Shown: piece after piece, positions 16,203 to 25,677 of the stretch
Layout of the letters: every line of letters begins with the position of its first letter
Numbering within the stretch: position 1 is the first letter of the stretch
Assembly (NCBI GenBank): GCA_002898555.1
Contig: BEHR01000023.1
Location: 1 to 57,220, forward strand
Source: a bacterium HR15
Lineage (GTDB): Bacteria > Armatimonadota > Fimbriimonadia > Fimbriimonadales > GBS-DC
DNA: 57,220 nucleotides
Direction: 5' to 3'
The notes under the pieces: generated by a model
Seen by the model: the letters and a program-made list of their open reading frames with translations, nothing else
The model's database searches: none
What the model was told of the DNA's origin: nothing
Position numbers and translations under genes: made by a program

Positions 16203-16598
16203 ATGGCACGTAAAGCACGCGCAGGAGCGGCGCAGAAACGGGAGCGTAAGAACATCGCGCACGGGGTCGCCCACATTCAGGCGACCTTCAACAACACCAT
16301 CGTCACGATTACCGATGTGCAGGGCAACGCCATCGCATGGGCAAGTGGCGGCACCGTCGGCTTCAAAGGCACGAAGAAGGGCACGCCCTTCGCCGCGCAA
16401 CTGGCAGCCGAACGCGCTGCCCGCGCCGCGATGGAACACGGCGTGCGCAAGGTCGATGTGATGGTCAAAGGCCCCGGACCAGGACGCGAGACCGCCATCC
16501 GCTCGCTGCAAGCCGCGGGGCTGGAGATCCTCTCCATCAAAGATGTCACACCCATCCCCCACAACGGCTGCCGACCACCCAAACGGCGACGCGTCTGA
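16203..16598 (+). CDS. rpsK: 30S ribosomal protein S11
   Basis: S11 lies in the 30S platform. The family motifs [35 protein letters not shown] and the C-terminal [12 protein letters not shown] are all present. Length 131 aa. Start ATG 16203 follows a GAGGAGCGAGGA purine stretch. Confidence 0.96.
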   Translation: MARKARAGAAQKRERKNIAHGVAHIQATFNNTIVTITDVQGNAIAWASGGTVGFKGTKKGTPFAAQLAAERAARAAMEHGVRKVDVMVKGPGPGRETAIRSLQAAGLEILSIKDVTPIPHNGCRPPKRRRV

Positions 16599-16633
16599 CC
16601 CTGCTATAACATTTGTGTCGGAGGAGATCAAGA

Positions 16634-17266
16634 ATGTCTGTTATCTGGGAAGCAAAATGTAAACTGTGTCGTCGAGCAGGCGTGAAGCTCTTTCTGAAGG
16701 GCGACCGTTGCTATACGAAGAAATGCGCTCTGGAGCGGCGCAACTTCCCGCCTGGTCAGCACGGACCGCGCAGCCGCGACCGCAAACTCACCGAGTATGG
16801 AGAGCAGCTGCGCGAGAAGCAGAAACTGCGCCAGATCTATCACCTGCGGGAAGCGCAGTTCCACCGCTATGTGGAAGAGGCACAGCGAGCGCGTGGCGTC
16901 ACAGGCGAGGTGCTGCTGCGCCAACTGGAGATGCGCCTCGATAATGTGGTCTATCGACTGGGCTTTGCCAACTCGCGTGGACAGGCGCGCCAGATGGTCA
17001 GCCACCGCTTCATTACCGTCAACGGCAAACGAGTCAATATCCCCTCCTACCAAGTGCGACCGGGCGATGTGATCTCGATCCACGAATCGAAGCGCAATAC
17101 CACGCTGGGCAAAGAAGCCCTTGCCCGCGCTGCCGAGCATAACCCACCCGCCTGGCTGCGCTATGACCCCAACACCATGCAGGGAGTGGTCGTGCAGATG
17201 CCCGAACGCGAACAGGTCGATACCAATGTTGACCTGCAAAAGATTATCGAGTTCTACAGCCGTTAA
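16634..17266 (+). CDS. rpsD: 30S ribosomal protein S4, zinc-containing form
   Basis: S4 nucleates 16S 5'-domain assembly. The N-terminus carries C9-x2-C12, C26 and C31, the zinc-finger (C+) form seen in thermophiles. [11 protein letters not shown] follows, and an S4 RNA-binding domain ([24 protein letters not shown]) lies at about 100-125. The open frame extends to 16613, but GGAGGAG at 16620-16626 and the family start place the start at ATG 16634, giving 210 aa. Confidence 0.96.
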   Translation: MSVIWEAKCKLCRRAGVKLFLKGDRCYTKKCALERRNFPPGQHGPRSRDRKLTEYGEQLREKQKLRQIYHLREAQFHRYVEEAQRARGVTGEVLLRQLEMRLDNVVYRLGFANSRGQARQMVSHRFITVNGKRVNIPSYQVRPGDVISIHESKRNTTLGKEALARAAEHNPPAWLRYDPNTMQGVVVQMPEREQVDTNVDLQKIIEFYSR

Positions 17267-17301
17267 TCGGAGGTGTATCGCGCGAAGGAGGCGAAGAACA
17301 A

Positions 17302-18279
17302 ATGGTCAAGGAAATGGTTCAAACGCAAGTCCGGGTCATCCGTGCAGACGATAACTACGGAAAGTTCGAAATCGAGCCCCTGGAACAGGGCTACGGCACG
17401 ACGCTCGGCAACGCCCTGCGGCGGGTGCTGCTTTCATCCATCGAAGGCGCCGCCATTACCGGCGTGCGCATCGAAGGCGTGCTGCACGAGTTCGACACCA
17501 TTCCCGGCATGAAGGAAGATGTGCTGCAGTTCCTGCTCAATCTGAAAAATGTTGCCATTCGGGTGAATACCCCGCACCCGTTCAGTCAATACACCTTGCG
17601 TATGAATGTGCAAGGACCCGGGCGCGTGCATGCCGCCGATATCCAGTGTCCTGCGGATATCGAGATTGTGAACCCTGAGCTTTATTTGGCGACGCTTAGC
17701 GATGTGAGCGCGTCCATCAACGCGGAGATTATCGTGGAGATGGGGCGCGGCTTCGTGCCTGCCCTCAAGCGCGAACGCGAACGCGGGCACATTGGCTTAA
17801 TCCGCCTGAACGCGCTGTTCAACCCCGTGCGCAAAGTGAACTTTCTGGTGGAGCAAACGCTGGTGGGCGAACGCACTGACTACGACCGTCTCATTCTGGA
17901 GGTGTGGACGAATGGCGCGATGCACCCTGCAGAAGCTGTCCAGCGCGCGGCAACCATCCTGCGCGACCAGTTCGATTTGCTCACGACGCTGGGCATGGAG
18001 GAGATGGCATCGGAGATTGCTGTCTCCATGCAGGAGGTACTCCCGCACCTGAGGCATATCCCCGATCGCCCGCTGGAAGAGCTGGGATTGTCCGCACGGG
18101 TCATCAACGCCATGCGCTCAGGGGGCATCACCACGCTGCATAAACTGCTCATGACCTCGCGAGAGCAGCTGCTGGAGCTGCGCAACTTCGGCGAAAACGC
18201 CCTCAAGGAAGTGGAAGCCAAACTGCACGAGTTGGGACTGGAGCTGCGCAGCGAAGGAAGGAGGAAAAAAGCGCGATGA
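17302..18279 (+). CDS. rpoA: RNA polymerase alpha subunit
   Basis: The 325-aa protein has an N-terminal dimerisation domain ([20 protein letters not shown] at about 33-52) and an alpha-CTD ([23 protein letters not shown]) with helix-hairpin-helix DNA contacts. AAGGAGGCG precedes ATG 17302. Its TGA overlaps rplQ. Gene order rpsD-rpoA-rplQ is the conserved alpha operon. Confidence 0.96.
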   Translation: MVKEMVQTQVRVIRADDNYGKFEIEPLEQGYGTTLGNALRRVLLSSIEGAAITGVRIEGVLHEFDTIPGMKEDVLQFLLNLKNVAIRVNTPHPFSQYTLRMNVQGPGRVHAADIQCPADIEIVNPELYLATLSDVSASINAEIIVEMGRGFVPALKRERERGHIGLIRLNALFNPVRKVNFLVEQTLVGERTDYDRLILEVWTNGAMHPAEAVQRAATILRDQFDLLTTLGMEEMASEIAVSMQEVLPHLRHIPDRPLEELGLSARVINAMRSGGITTLHKLLMTSREQLLELRNFGENALKEVEAKLHELGLELRSEGRRKKAR

Positions 18280-18629
18280 ACCACGGAGCTGGCTACCGCA
18301 AACTGGGACGAGCAAGCGACCACCGACGCGCAATGCTGCGCAACCTGGTGCGCTCCCTGCTCATTCATGAGCGGATCGTCACCACGGTACCGCGTGCGAA
18401 AGAGGCGCGACGCTTAGCAGAAAAGATGATCACCCTCGCCAAGCAAGACAGCTTGCACGCGCGTCGGCAAGCACGCCGATTTCTGAACGACGAGAGCCTG
18501 GTCAAGCACCTGTTCGACAACCTCGGACCACGCTATCGCGACCGCAACGGTGGCTATACCCGCATCGTGCGCATCGGTGTCCGCCGCGGCGACTCCGCCG
18601 AAACCGCCGTGCTGGAACTGGTCGAATAG
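18276..18629 (+). CDS. rplQ: 50S ribosomal protein L17
   Basis: L17 sits near the exit tunnel. The start [24 protein letters not shown] is diagnostic, followed by [20 protein letters not shown]. Length 117 aa. GGAAGGAGG at 18254-18262 precedes the ATG, which overlaps rpoA; truA begins on the base after its stop. Confidence 0.95.
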   Translation: MNHGAGYRKLGRASDHRRAMLRNLVRSLLIHERIVTTVPRAKEARRLAEKMITLAKQDSLHARRQARRFLNDESLVKHLFDNLGPRYRDRNGGYTRIVRIGVRRGDSAETAVLELVE

Positions 18630-19361
18630 ATGCGCAATCTGCGACTGCTCATCGAATATGATGGCACGGACTTTCACGGGTTTGCCAGGCAGAAAGCGGC
18701 GCGTACTGTGCAGGGCGTGCTGGAAGCCGCGCTGCAATCGCTGCTGAAGGAACCGATCCAGGTGATAGGCGCAAGTCGAACGGATGCGGGCGTGCACGCG
18801 CGCGGGCAGGTGGTCAACTTCTTTACCCACAGCGCCATCCCCCCTGAAAGGCTGGTCGTTGCACTGAATAAGCGGCTGCCACCTGACCTGAAAGTGCTGC
18901 ACGCTGCCGATGCGTCGCCCGACTTCCATGCACGCCACTCAGCACGCAGCCGACTCTACCGATATACCCTCTATACGCGCCTGCACCCATCCGTCTGGCG
19001 CATCCGCTATGCCTTCCATTACCCCTATCCACTCGATACGGAACGCATGGCATACGCGCTAAAGCCCTTAGAGGGCATGCACGATTTTCGCGCTTTCTGC
19101 ATCAAAACCCCGCCAGCACAAGATACGGTGCGCACGCTCTATCGCACGGCGGTGCGTCGCACGCGCGACACCATCCAAATTGAGTTGGAGGGTAGCGGTT
19201 TCCTGCGCGGCATGGTACGCCTCATCGTTGGTAGCCTGCTGTTGGTCGGGCGCGGACGCCTGCCCACAGACGCGCTGCAGGCATTGCTGCAGGATCCGAC
19301 CCGGCGATTGACCACGATGGCACCCCCACAAGGGCTGTGCCTGATTCGGGTAAAATATTAG
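18630..19361 (+). CDS. truA: tRNA pseudouridine(38-40) synthase
   Basis: TruA isomerises uridines 38-40 in the tRNA anticodon stem. The catalytic Asp is D52 in SRTDAGVHARGQ. The N-terminal YDGTDFHGFARQ and the C-terminal GSGFLRGMVRLIVGSLL also match. The 243-aa length is normal. It abuts rplQ with no spacer and precedes rplM, a common arrangement in Gram-positive-type clusters. Confidence 0.95.
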   Translation: MRNLRLLIEYDGTDFHGFARQKAARTVQGVLEAALQSLLKEPIQVIGASRTDAGVHARGQVVNFFTHSAIPPERLVVALNKRLPPDLKVLHAADASPDFHARHSARSRLYRYTLYTRLHPSVWRIRYAFHYPYPLDTERMAYALKPLEGMHDFRAFCIKTPPAQDTVRTLYRTAVRRTRDTIQIELEGSGFLRGMVRLIVGSLLLVGRGRLPTDALQALLQDPTRRLTTMAPPQGLCLIRVKY

Positions 19362-19378
19362 TCCGAACGCGCCAGACC
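19361..19378 (+). repeat. 9-bp periodic element, two units (truA-rplM gap)
   Basis: GTCCGAACG and CGCCAGACC, starting at the last base of the truA stop codon and ending just before the AAGGAGGAGG of rplM. Degenerate but in the same position class as the other copies. Confidence 0.4.
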
Positions 19379-19395
19379 TGATAAGGAGGAGGAAG

Positions 19396-19827
19396 ATGAA
19401 ACAGCGCACTTATACGGCAAAGCCAGATGAAATCACACGCACATGGTGGGTCGTGGATGCGGCGGGCAAACCCGCGGGACGGCTCGCCGCCCAAGTCGCG
19501 CGCCTGCTGCAAGGCAAGCACAAACCCACCTATACCCCCCACATGGATGTGGGCGACCATGTGATTATCTTGAACGCTGAAAAGGTGGTTTTTACAGGCA
19601 GAAAATGGAAAGAGGTGCTTTATCATCACACGATGTATCCGGGTGGGCTGCGCGCCTACACGCGCGAGCAACTGATGCAGAAAAGCCCAGAAAAGTTATT
19701 GGAGCGCGTCATCAGCGGGATGCTGCCCAAGAACAAGCTGCGCGACCGCATGCTCAAACGGCTGCGCATCTATCGGGGCACGGAGCATCCCCATGCCGCG
19801 CAGCAACCGCAACCGTATGAACTTTAG
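19396..19827 (+). CDS. rplM: 50S ribosomal protein L13
   Basis: L13 is an early-assembly 50S protein. Motifs: WWVVDAAGKPAGRLAAQVARLLQGK, DHVIILNAEKVVFTGRK, and the GMLPKNKLRDRMLKRLRIYRG signature. Length 143 aa. AAGGAGGAGG precedes ATG 19396. Confidence 0.96.
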   Translation: MKQRTYTAKPDEITRTWWVVDAAGKPAGRLAAQVARLLQGKHKPTYTPHMDVGDHVIILNAEKVVFTGRKWKEVLYHHTMYPGGLRAYTREQLMQKSPEKLLERVISGMLPKNKLRDRMLKRLRIYRGTEHPHAAQQPQPYEL

Positions 19828-19854
19828 GTCCGACCCACCTGACCTGTCCGACTG
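19828..19854 (+). repeat. 9-bp periodic element, three units (rplM-rpsI gap)
   Basis: Three in-phase 9-mers GTCCGACCC, ACCTGACCT and GTCCGACTG fill almost all of the gap between the rplM stop (19827) and the rpsI Shine-Dalgarno sequence (AAGGAGG at 19858-19864). Confidence 0.65.
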
Positions 19855-19872
19855 CACAAGGAGGCAACAAGC

Positions 19873-20271
19873 ATGACAACGGAGCAAGTGCGTTATTACG
19901 GCACCGGGCGGCGCAAGACCGCCTCTGCGCGTGTATGGTTGATGCCCGGCACGGGCAAAATCATCATCAACGGGCGTGAATCGCTCGATTACCTGCGACG
20001 CCTGACCCTGCAACGCATCGTGCAACAACCGCTGCGCCTGCTGGGGCTGGAGGGGCAATACGATGTGATGGCGACCGTGCGCGGCGGCGGTCTCTCTGGG
20101 CAAGCCGGTGCGGTGCGGCTCGGCATCGCCCGCGCCCTGCTGCAGGTGAACCCGGAGTTCCGCCCGATTCTCAAGCAGAACGGGTTGCTGACCCGCGACG
20201 CCCGCGAGAAGGAGCGCAAGAAATACGGACGCCACGGCGCCCGCCGCGGCTTCCAGTATGTCAAGCGGTAA
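19873..20271 (+). CDS. rpsI: 30S ribosomal protein S9
   Basis: S9 reaches the P site with its C-terminal tail. The protein has [35 protein letters not shown] and the C-terminal [17 protein letters not shown] with the conserved terminal Lys-Arg. Length 132 aa. The purD ATG follows the stop codon directly. Confidence 0.96.
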   Translation: MTTEQVRYYGTGRRKTASARVWLMPGTGKIIINGRESLDYLRRLTLQRIVQQPLRLLGLEGQYDVMATVRGGGLSGQAGAVRLGIARALLQVNPEFRPILKQNGLLTRDAREKERKKYGRHGARRGFQYVKR

Positions 20272-21570
20272 ATGCGCATTCTGTTAGTCGGCGGAGGCGG
20301 ACGCGAACACGCACTCGCATGGAAGCTCGCCCAGAGCCGCGCCTGCGAGCAACTGTTCGTTGCGCCCGGGAATGCCGGCATCGCCTCCATAGCGGAGTGC
20401 CTGCCCATCTCCACGAAAGACATCCCCGCATTAGTGCAATTCGCTCGTGAGCAACGCATCGATCTGGTGGTGGTCGGCCCCGAATCGCCACTGATTGCCG
20501 GGCTTGCCGATGCGCTGACGGAGATTGGCGTCCCATGCTTTGGTCCCTCGCGTGCCGCGGCACAGCTGGAAGGGAGCAAGGCGTTCGCCAAACGGCTGAT
20601 GGCGGAAATAGGTGTGCCCACCGCGCCATTCCGCGTGTTTGACGACCCTGCAGGAGCCAAACGCTACCTGCAGGAACGGTTCCCCCACCAGATGTGTGTG
20701 GTCAAGGCGGACGGCGAGGCGCTGGGCAAAGGCGCGTTTGTGTGCAATACGCTGCAGGACGCGCTGGATGCCGTGGAGTTTTTGATGGAGCAGCAGGGGC
20801 TGGGCGAAGCGGGACAGCGCGTGGTAATTGAAGATCGCCTCTACGGGCGCGAACTCTCGCTACTCGGCTTCACCGATGGCGAAACCATTCGCCCGGTGCC
20901 GCCCGTGCGCGACTATAAACGCGCCTTCGATGGCGATCGGGGACCGAACACAGGTGGAATGGGCTGCTTTACCCCTGTGCCCGACGCCACACCCACCCTC
21001 ATCGAGCAAGCTATGCGCCAAATCCTGCAGCCCACGGTGCACGCGCTTGCCACGCGCGGGAGCCCCTATCGCGGCGTGCTTTATGCAGGCTTGATGATTG
21101 TCGCTTCCACCCTTCCATCGGGAGAAAGAAGCGAGTTGCCCTATGTGCTGGAGTTCAATTGTCGCTTTGGCGACCCGGAGGCACAGGTGCTGCTCCCCCT
21201 ACTGAAAACCGATTTGGTCGCGATTGCCCAGGCAACGGTGGAAGGCAGGCTGGCGGAACTGCCCGTCGAGTTCGAACCACGCGCGGCGGTCTGTGTGGTG
21301 CTTGCCTCGGGGGGCTATCCGGGCGACTATCGGGTGGGTATTCCCATCGAGGGGCTGGATGCCGCCCGTCGGATACCCGATGTGCTGGTTTTCCACGCGG
21401 GCACGCGCCTGCAGAATGGGCAGATAGTGACCAGCGGCGGGCGCGTGCTGAATCTGGTCGGGCTGGGCGACACGCTGGCAACGGCGCGTCAGAACGCCTA
21501 CCGCGCCCTCGCCCATATCCATTTTGAAGGCATGCACTACCGCACCGATATCGCTGCTTTGAACGCATAG
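20272..21570 (+). CDS. purD: Phosphoribosylamine-glycine ligase
   Basis: PurD (GARS) joins glycine to phosphoribosylamine in de novo purine synthesis. This 432-aa ATP-grasp enzyme starts MRILLVGGGGREHALAWKLA and has GPSRAAAQLEGSKAFAK, the DYKRAFDGDRGPNTGGMG signature and EFNCRFGDPEAQVLLPLL. It abuts rpsI (0 bp), so it probably relies on read-through transcription and translational coupling. No other pur gene is in the window. Confidence 0.96.
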   Translation: MRILLVGGGGREHALAWKLAQSRACEQLFVAPGNAGIASIAECLPISTKDIPALVQFAREQRIDLVVVGPESPLIAGLADALTEIGVPCFGPSRAAAQLEGSKAFAKRLMAEIGVPTAPFRVFDDPAGAKRYLQERFPHQMCVVKADGEALGKGAFVCNTLQDALDAVEFLMEQQGLGEAGQRVVIEDRLYGRELSLLGFTDGETIRPVPPVRDYKRAFDGDRGPNTGGMGCFTPVPDATPTLIEQAMRQILQPTVHALATRGSPYRGVLYAGLMIVASTLPSGERSELPYVLEFNCRFGDPEAQVLLPLLKTDLVAIAQATVEGRLAELPVEFEPRAAVCVVLASGGYPGDYRVGIPIEGLDAARRIPDVLVFHAGTRLQNGQIVTSGGRVLNLVGLGDTLATARQNAYRALAHIHFEGMHYRTDIAALNA

Positions 21571-21586
21571 CGACTCGCCACGCCGT

Positions 21587-21594
21587 GGTATAAT
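21587..21594 (+). promoter_or_regulatory. Candidate promoter (-10 GGTATAAT) before GT2 gene
   Basis: TATAAT at 21589-21594 preceded by GG, just after purD. The predicted start near 21601 leaves a leader of about 12 nt before ATG 21613, and no Shine-Dalgarno sequence is present. No good -35 at standard spacing. Confidence 0.5.
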
Positions 21595-21612
21595 TTGCTT
21601 TGGGCGATACCA

Positions 21613-22302
21613 ATGCACCGCGAACCGCTGGTGAGCGTGATTGTGCCCTTGTACAACGAGGAGGCAACGCTTGTTGAGCTGTTAGAACGGCTGCGACGCG
21701 CTCCCTTCCGTAAAGAGATCATTGTGGTGGACGATGGCTCCACCGATAAAACGCCTGACATCTTGGCTGAGCAAACCGATATCGTTGCCCTCCGCCATGA
21801 GCGCAATCGGGGCAAAGGCGCCGCGATCCGCACCGGAATCGCCTACGCCACAGGTGACATAATCATCATTCAGGACGCGGACCTGGAGTATGACCCCGAC
21901 GAAATTCCCCGCGTGATTGAACCTATTGTCAGGGGGGAGGCACAGGTTGTCTATGGCTCGCGCTTTTTCCAAGGACTGCCGAAAGGGATGCCATTTCTGA
22001 ATAAAATCGCAAATGTGGTACTGGTCTGGGCGGTGCGGTTGCTCTTCTGGTATCCGCTCACCGATGAAGCGACCTGCTACAAGGCGTTCCGTGCTGATTT
22101 GCTCAGGTCGATAACCCTCCGTTGTCGGCGATTTGAGTTTTGCCCTGAGGTCACGGCTAAAATCCTCAAGCGAGGCATTCCGATTCGGGAGGTCGCCCTG
22201 CATAACTATCGCCCGCGCACCAAACGCGAAGGCAAAAAAATCCGCTGGACCGACGGGCTGGAGGCGATTTGGACGCTCGTCAAGTATCGATTCCGAGATT
22301 GA
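21613..22302 (+). CDS. GT2 family glycosyltransferase, dolichyl-phosphate mannose synthase-like
   Basis: A 229-aa GT-A enzyme without membrane anchors. Motifs: SVIVPLYNEE (8-17), VVDDGSTD (38-45) and the DAD metal-binding triad (88-90). The family transfers a sugar from a nucleotide donor to polyprenyl phosphate at the inner leaflet. The lipid-linked product could feed the GT39-like membrane enzyme at 30976 (inference). The frame extends to a TTG at 21595 within the promoter, so ATG 21613 is chosen. Confidence 0.88.
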   Translation: MHREPLVSVIVPLYNEEATLVELLERLRRAPFRKEIIVVDDGSTDKTPDILAEQTDIVALRHERNRGKGAAIRTGIAYATGDIIIIQDADLEYDPDEIPRVIEPIVRGEAQVVYGSRFFQGLPKGMPFLNKIANVVLVWAVRLLFWYPLTDEATCYKAFRADLLRSITLRCRRFEFCPEVTAKILKRGIPIREVALHNYRPRTKREGKKIRWTDGLEAIWTLVKYRFRD

Positions 22303-22331
22303 CCTGCGTGGAAATACTCGGGCAACCGTAT

Positions 22332-22339
22332 GGTACAAT
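22332..22339 (+). promoter_or_regulatory. Candidate leaderless promoter (-10 GGTACAAT)
   Basis: TACAAT at 22334-22339 preceded by GG, with ATG 22346 only 6 nt downstream. The predicted transcription start falls on or beside the A of the ATG. There is no Shine-Dalgarno sequence. Confidence 0.5.
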
Positions 22340-22345
22340 ACTTTT

Positions 22346-24466
22346 ATGCGCCAGGTGCTTCAGAACTACCGTACAGGCGAGGTTCGGGTGGAGGAAGTGC
22401 CGGCGCCTGCGTTGCGCAGTGGAGCCGTGTTAGTGGCGAACCGATTCTCGCTGATTAGCGCAGGCACGGAACGCATGAAAGTGGAAACAGGCAAGATGAG
22501 CCTTCTGGGCAAAGCCCGCGCCCGCCCCGATCTCGTAAAAAAAGTATTACACACCCTGCGCACGGAAGGTATCGGCGCGACCTATCGCAAAGTTTCCGCA
22601 CGATTGGAAGCTCCCTCACCGCTGGGCTATAGCTGCGCGGGCGAGGTGATTGCCGTCGGTAGCGAAGTGGAGGGGATTCAAGTAGGGAACCGCGTGGCGT
22701 GTGCAGGCGCGGAGCATGCGCACCACGCCGAGATTGTATGCGTGCCCCAGAACTTGGTGGTTCCCATTCCCGATGGCGTGCCTTACGAACACGCCGCGTT
22801 CACCACAGTCGGGGCCATTGCGCTGCATGGGGTGCGCCAAGCAAGCCCCCAATTAGGCGACAATGTGGTCGTGCTGGGGCTGGGGCTGGTCGGGCTGCTG
22901 ACCGTGCAACTGCTCAAAGCGGCGGGTGCGCGTGTGTTCGGCGTCGATGTGAACCCCGCACGCTGCGAGCTGGCGCAGCAACTGGGCGCAGACCGTGTCG
23001 CCCAGCGCAGCGACGATGTGATTGGGCTGATCCGCGACTTCACGCACGGCTACGGCGCAGATATCGTGATGCTGACCGCAGGCGGCAGCACGAACGACCC
23101 TATTGAACTGGCAGGTGAGATCGCCCGCGACCGAGGCAAAGTGGTGGTGGTGGGTCTGCTTAAGATGGATGTTCCCCAACGCCTCTACTACGAAAAGGAG
23201 CTCACCGTGCTGCTCTCGCGCTCCTACGGACCTGGGCGATACGACCCCGTGTATGAAGAGATGGGCATCGACTACCCCATCGGCTATGTGCGCTGGACGG
23301 AACGCGAGAACCTGCGTGAGTTTTTGCGCCTGCTGGCAGAGGGGAAAGTGCGCGTGGAACCGCTGATTACCCACCGCTACCCGATTGAACGCGCCGCCGA
23401 GGCCTATCAACTGCTGGCAAGCCCGGAAGGGGGCAAAGTGATTGGCGCACTGATTGAGTATCCCCAGCAAGCGCAATTGGTACGGCGCGTACCCTCCAGC
23501 AAGCCTGCCGCGCCGAAGCAGGCAAAAGTGAAACTCGGCGTGATTGGCGCAGGCAACTTCGCCACCGGCACGCTGCTGCCCATTTTGAAAGGCATCGCCG
23601 ATGTGGAGTTCGTAGGGGTCTGCACCGCACGCGGCTACACCGCCAAAGGCGTCGCCGACAAGTTCGGATTCCAGTTCGCAACCAGCGACCCCGCCGAGAT
23701 TTTCGAAAACCCCGACATCAACGCCATCCTCATTGCCACGCGCCACGACACCCACGCGCCCTATGCCATCCGCGCGATGCAATCGGGAAAGCCCGCCTTC
23801 TTGGAAAAACCGCTGGCCATCACTTTTGAACAGCTCACCCAGGTGGAGCAAGCGTGGCAAGAAACGGGGGGGCGCGTGCTGGTGGGCTACAATCGACGCT
23901 TTTCCCCATTTGTGCGCCAAATTGCTGAACACTTCAAGAATCGCACCGAGCCGCTGAGCATGCTCTATCGCGTGAACGCGGGTCCGCTGGAACAGGGGCA
24001 CTGGATGCGCGGCACAGCCGAGGGCGGCTCGCGCATTGTTGGCGAGGGCTGCCACTTTATCGATGTGATGATGTTCCTCGCCAACGCCTTACCCAAGCGC
24101 GTGTGCGCGGCTCACTTGCACAGCTACGAACCAGACACGGCGCAACTGGTGATAGAGTTCGAAGACGGCTCTATCGGAGTCCTCTATTATCTGACCACAG
24201 GCGATCCCACCGTGCCCAAAGAGTATCTGGAAGTGCACGGCGCGGGGCGCAGCGCAATCCTGCGCGATTTTCGCGAGCTGGAGCTGATCGCAGGCGGCAA
24301 GAAAAGCGTCCACAAATCTATAGGGCAGGACAAAGGACATAAAAACGAGCTGCAGGCGTTTGTAGACGCTGTGAAATCAGGGAGCGCGATGCCCATCCCG
24401 ATGGAATGGGCTATCGCAAATACGCGCATCACGCTGGAAGCGGTCTCCCAGCAGGTGAGCCTATGA
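22346..24466 (+). CDS. Bi-domain oxidoreductase: zinc-type alcohol dehydrogenase-like + Gfo/Idh/MocA
   Basis: A 706-aa fusion. Residues 1-380 are a medium-chain dehydrogenase-like module: PLGYSCAGEVIAVGSEV, then a Rossmann motif VVVLGLGLVGLLTVQLLKAAG. From about residue 394 a second nucleotide-binding motif, KLGVIGAGNFATGTLLP, opens a Gfo/Idh/MocA module with the EKP catalytic signature at 487-489. Such fusions are repeatedly found in polysaccharide clusters beside heparinase-like proteins and glycosyltransferases, as here. The substrate is unknown; a sugar nucleotide or uronate is plausible. The start is ATG 22346 by promoter context. Its stop overlaps the next gene by 4 nt. Confidence 0.88.
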   Translation: MRQVLQNYRTGEVRVEEVPAPALRSGAVLVANRFSLISAGTERMKVETGKMSLLGKARARPDLVKKVLHTLRTEGIGATYRKVSARLEAPSPLGYSCAGEVIAVGSEVEGIQVGNRVACAGAEHAHHAEIVCVPQNLVVPIPDGVPYEHAAFTTVGAIALHGVRQASPQLGDNVVVLGLGLVGLLTVQLLKAAGARVFGVDVNPARCELAQQLGADRVAQRSDDVIGLIRDFTHGYGADIVMLTAGGSTNDPIELAGEIARDRGKVVVVGLLKMDVPQRLYYEKELTVLLSRSYGPGRYDPVYEEMGIDYPIGYVRWTERENLREFLRLLAEGKVRVEPLITHRYPIERAAEAYQLLASPEGGKVIGALIEYPQQAQLVRRVPSSKPAAPKQAKVKLGVIGAGNFATGTLLPILKGIADVEFVGVCTARGYTAKGVADKFGFQFATSDPAEIFENPDINAILIATRHDTHAPYAIRAMQSGKPAFLEKPLAITFEQLTQVEQAWQETGGRVLVGYNRRFSPFVRQIAEHFKNRTEPLSMLYRVNAGPLEQGHWMRGTAEGGSRIVGEGCHFIDVMMFLANALPKRVCAAHLHSYEPDTAQLVIEFEDGSIGVLYYLTTGDPTVPKEYLEVHGAGRSAILRDFRELELIAGGKKSVHKSIGQDKGHKNELQAFVDAVKSGSAMPIPMEWAIANTRITLEAVSQQVSL

Positions 24467-25677
24467 AGACCTTGATGTTGGTGGCGCTCCATCCCTATCC
24501 CCCTGTCTCAGGAGGGCAACGGCGCACCTTGGACGAACTAAAGGTCTACAGCCAGTTTAGCGAAATTGACCTGGTCACATTCCATGATGAAAGCCAGCCC
24601 GAAATGCTCCCGTTGATGCAAGAGCATCTTAAGCCCTATTGTCGCACGGTCGATTCGGTGGCAATTCCCCTGCTGTTTGGACGACATAAAGCGCGTCAAA
24701 TCCGCCTGTTTTTGCAGTCGCAATTTGGCAAACACCCTTTTCGTGTGACCAAGTTCCTTGTCCCACAAATGGAAACCCTCCTTCGACGGAAACTTGCAGA
24801 GCGGCGCTATGATATGATTCATTTCAACTATCTCTCCACAACGGGCTATTTATCCCTATTGCACGATTACCCTGCCATTCGTTTATGTACGGAGGCGAAT
24901 GTGGAGTGGGAGATCTTTGCGCGTTATGCGCAGACGCTACCAAATCTGTTCAAACGCTTGCTGGCAGCGCGTGAGGCAGAGCGCCTTCGTCGCTATGAGG
25001 TAGCCACCCTCAATCAGATGGATGGTGTCATCGTGTTGTCCGAGCGGGACCGGGACCTACTGCAGCGTGATGGAGTGCATAAGCCGATGCACATCTTTCG
25101 ACGCCCGATGGAGGTGGTCTACCCCCCATTGCCTCAGTGGGAGAACACGGAGCCGATGGTCATCAGCCTTGGCAGGCTGGAAGAGACTCGCACGCACGGC
25201 ACACTCTGGTGTTTGCGTGAGGTGTGGCATCGAGTGCGCCAGCAAGTTCCTGATGCTCGCTGGCATATCATCGGCGCCGACCCACCTGCCGCTATCCGGG
25301 AGTATCACGGGCGCGCTGGCGTCGTCGTAGAAGGGTTCGTGGAGGACATAACGCCGTTTTTGCGTCGCGCACGCGCCTGCCTGGTGCCTCTTTTTATCGG
25401 CGGCGGTATCCGAATTAAGATCCTTGACATGCTGAGTGTGGGGCTCCCTTGTGTCTCCACAACAGTGGGGGCCCAAGGACTGGAAAATGAGGGTATATGG
25501 ATTGCCGACACGCCGGAAGGTTTTGCCGAGGGGATCAGGGAGCTTTTGCGCAATCGCACGCGCTGGGAACGGATGCAGCAGGCAGGGCAGGCGTTTATCC
25601 TGGCACATTATGCTCCTGAAAGAGTTGCTACGGCAACGAAGCAGTTTATCCTGAGCGTAAGGGGGTGTAAACAATGA
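24463..25677 (+). CDS. GT4-type glycosyltransferase
   Basis: A 404-aa GT-B-type protein. The N-terminus MLVALHPYPPVSGGQRRTLDEL is typical of GT4 acceptor domains; the C-terminal domain contains ISLGRLEETR, WHIIGADPP, VEGFVEDITPFLRRARACLVPL and GGIRIKILDMLSVGLPCVST, the donor-binding region. It probably extends an exported polysaccharide in the cytoplasm. ATG 24463 overlaps the stop of the oxidoreductase. Base composition becomes less GC-biased from here. Confidence 0.85.
   Translation: MKTLMLVALHPYPPVSGGQRRTLDELKVYSQFSEIDLVTFHDESQPEMLPLMQEHLKPYCRTVDSVAIPLLFGRHKARQIRLFLQSQFGKHPFRVTKFLVPQMETLLRRKLAERRYDMIHFNYLSTTGYLSLLHDYPAIRLCTEANVEWEIFARYAQTLPNLFKRLLAAREAERLRRYEVATLNQMDGVIVLSERDRDLLQRDGVHKPMHIFRRPMEVVYPPLPQWENTEPMVISLGRLEETRTHGTLWCLREVWHRVRQQVPDARWHIIGADPPAAIREYHGRAGVVVEGFVEDITPFLRRARACLVPLFIGGGIRIKILDMLSVGLPCVSTTVGAQGLENEGIWIADTPEGFAEGIRELLRNRTRWERMQQAGQAFILAHYAPERVATATKQFILSVRGCKQ

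Noticed and set aside
21559-21594. TTGAAC at 21559 as -35 for the -10 at 21589
   Set aside because: The spacing is 24 bp, too long for a standard promoter.
22299-22339. TTGACC at 22299 as -35 for TACAAT at 22334
   Set aside because: The spacing is 29 bp, too long.
22853-24055. 400-codon open frame on the minus strand
   Set aside because: It lies wholly antisense to the bi-domain oxidoreductase, whose motifs are intact; the long frame results from GC-rich codon bias.
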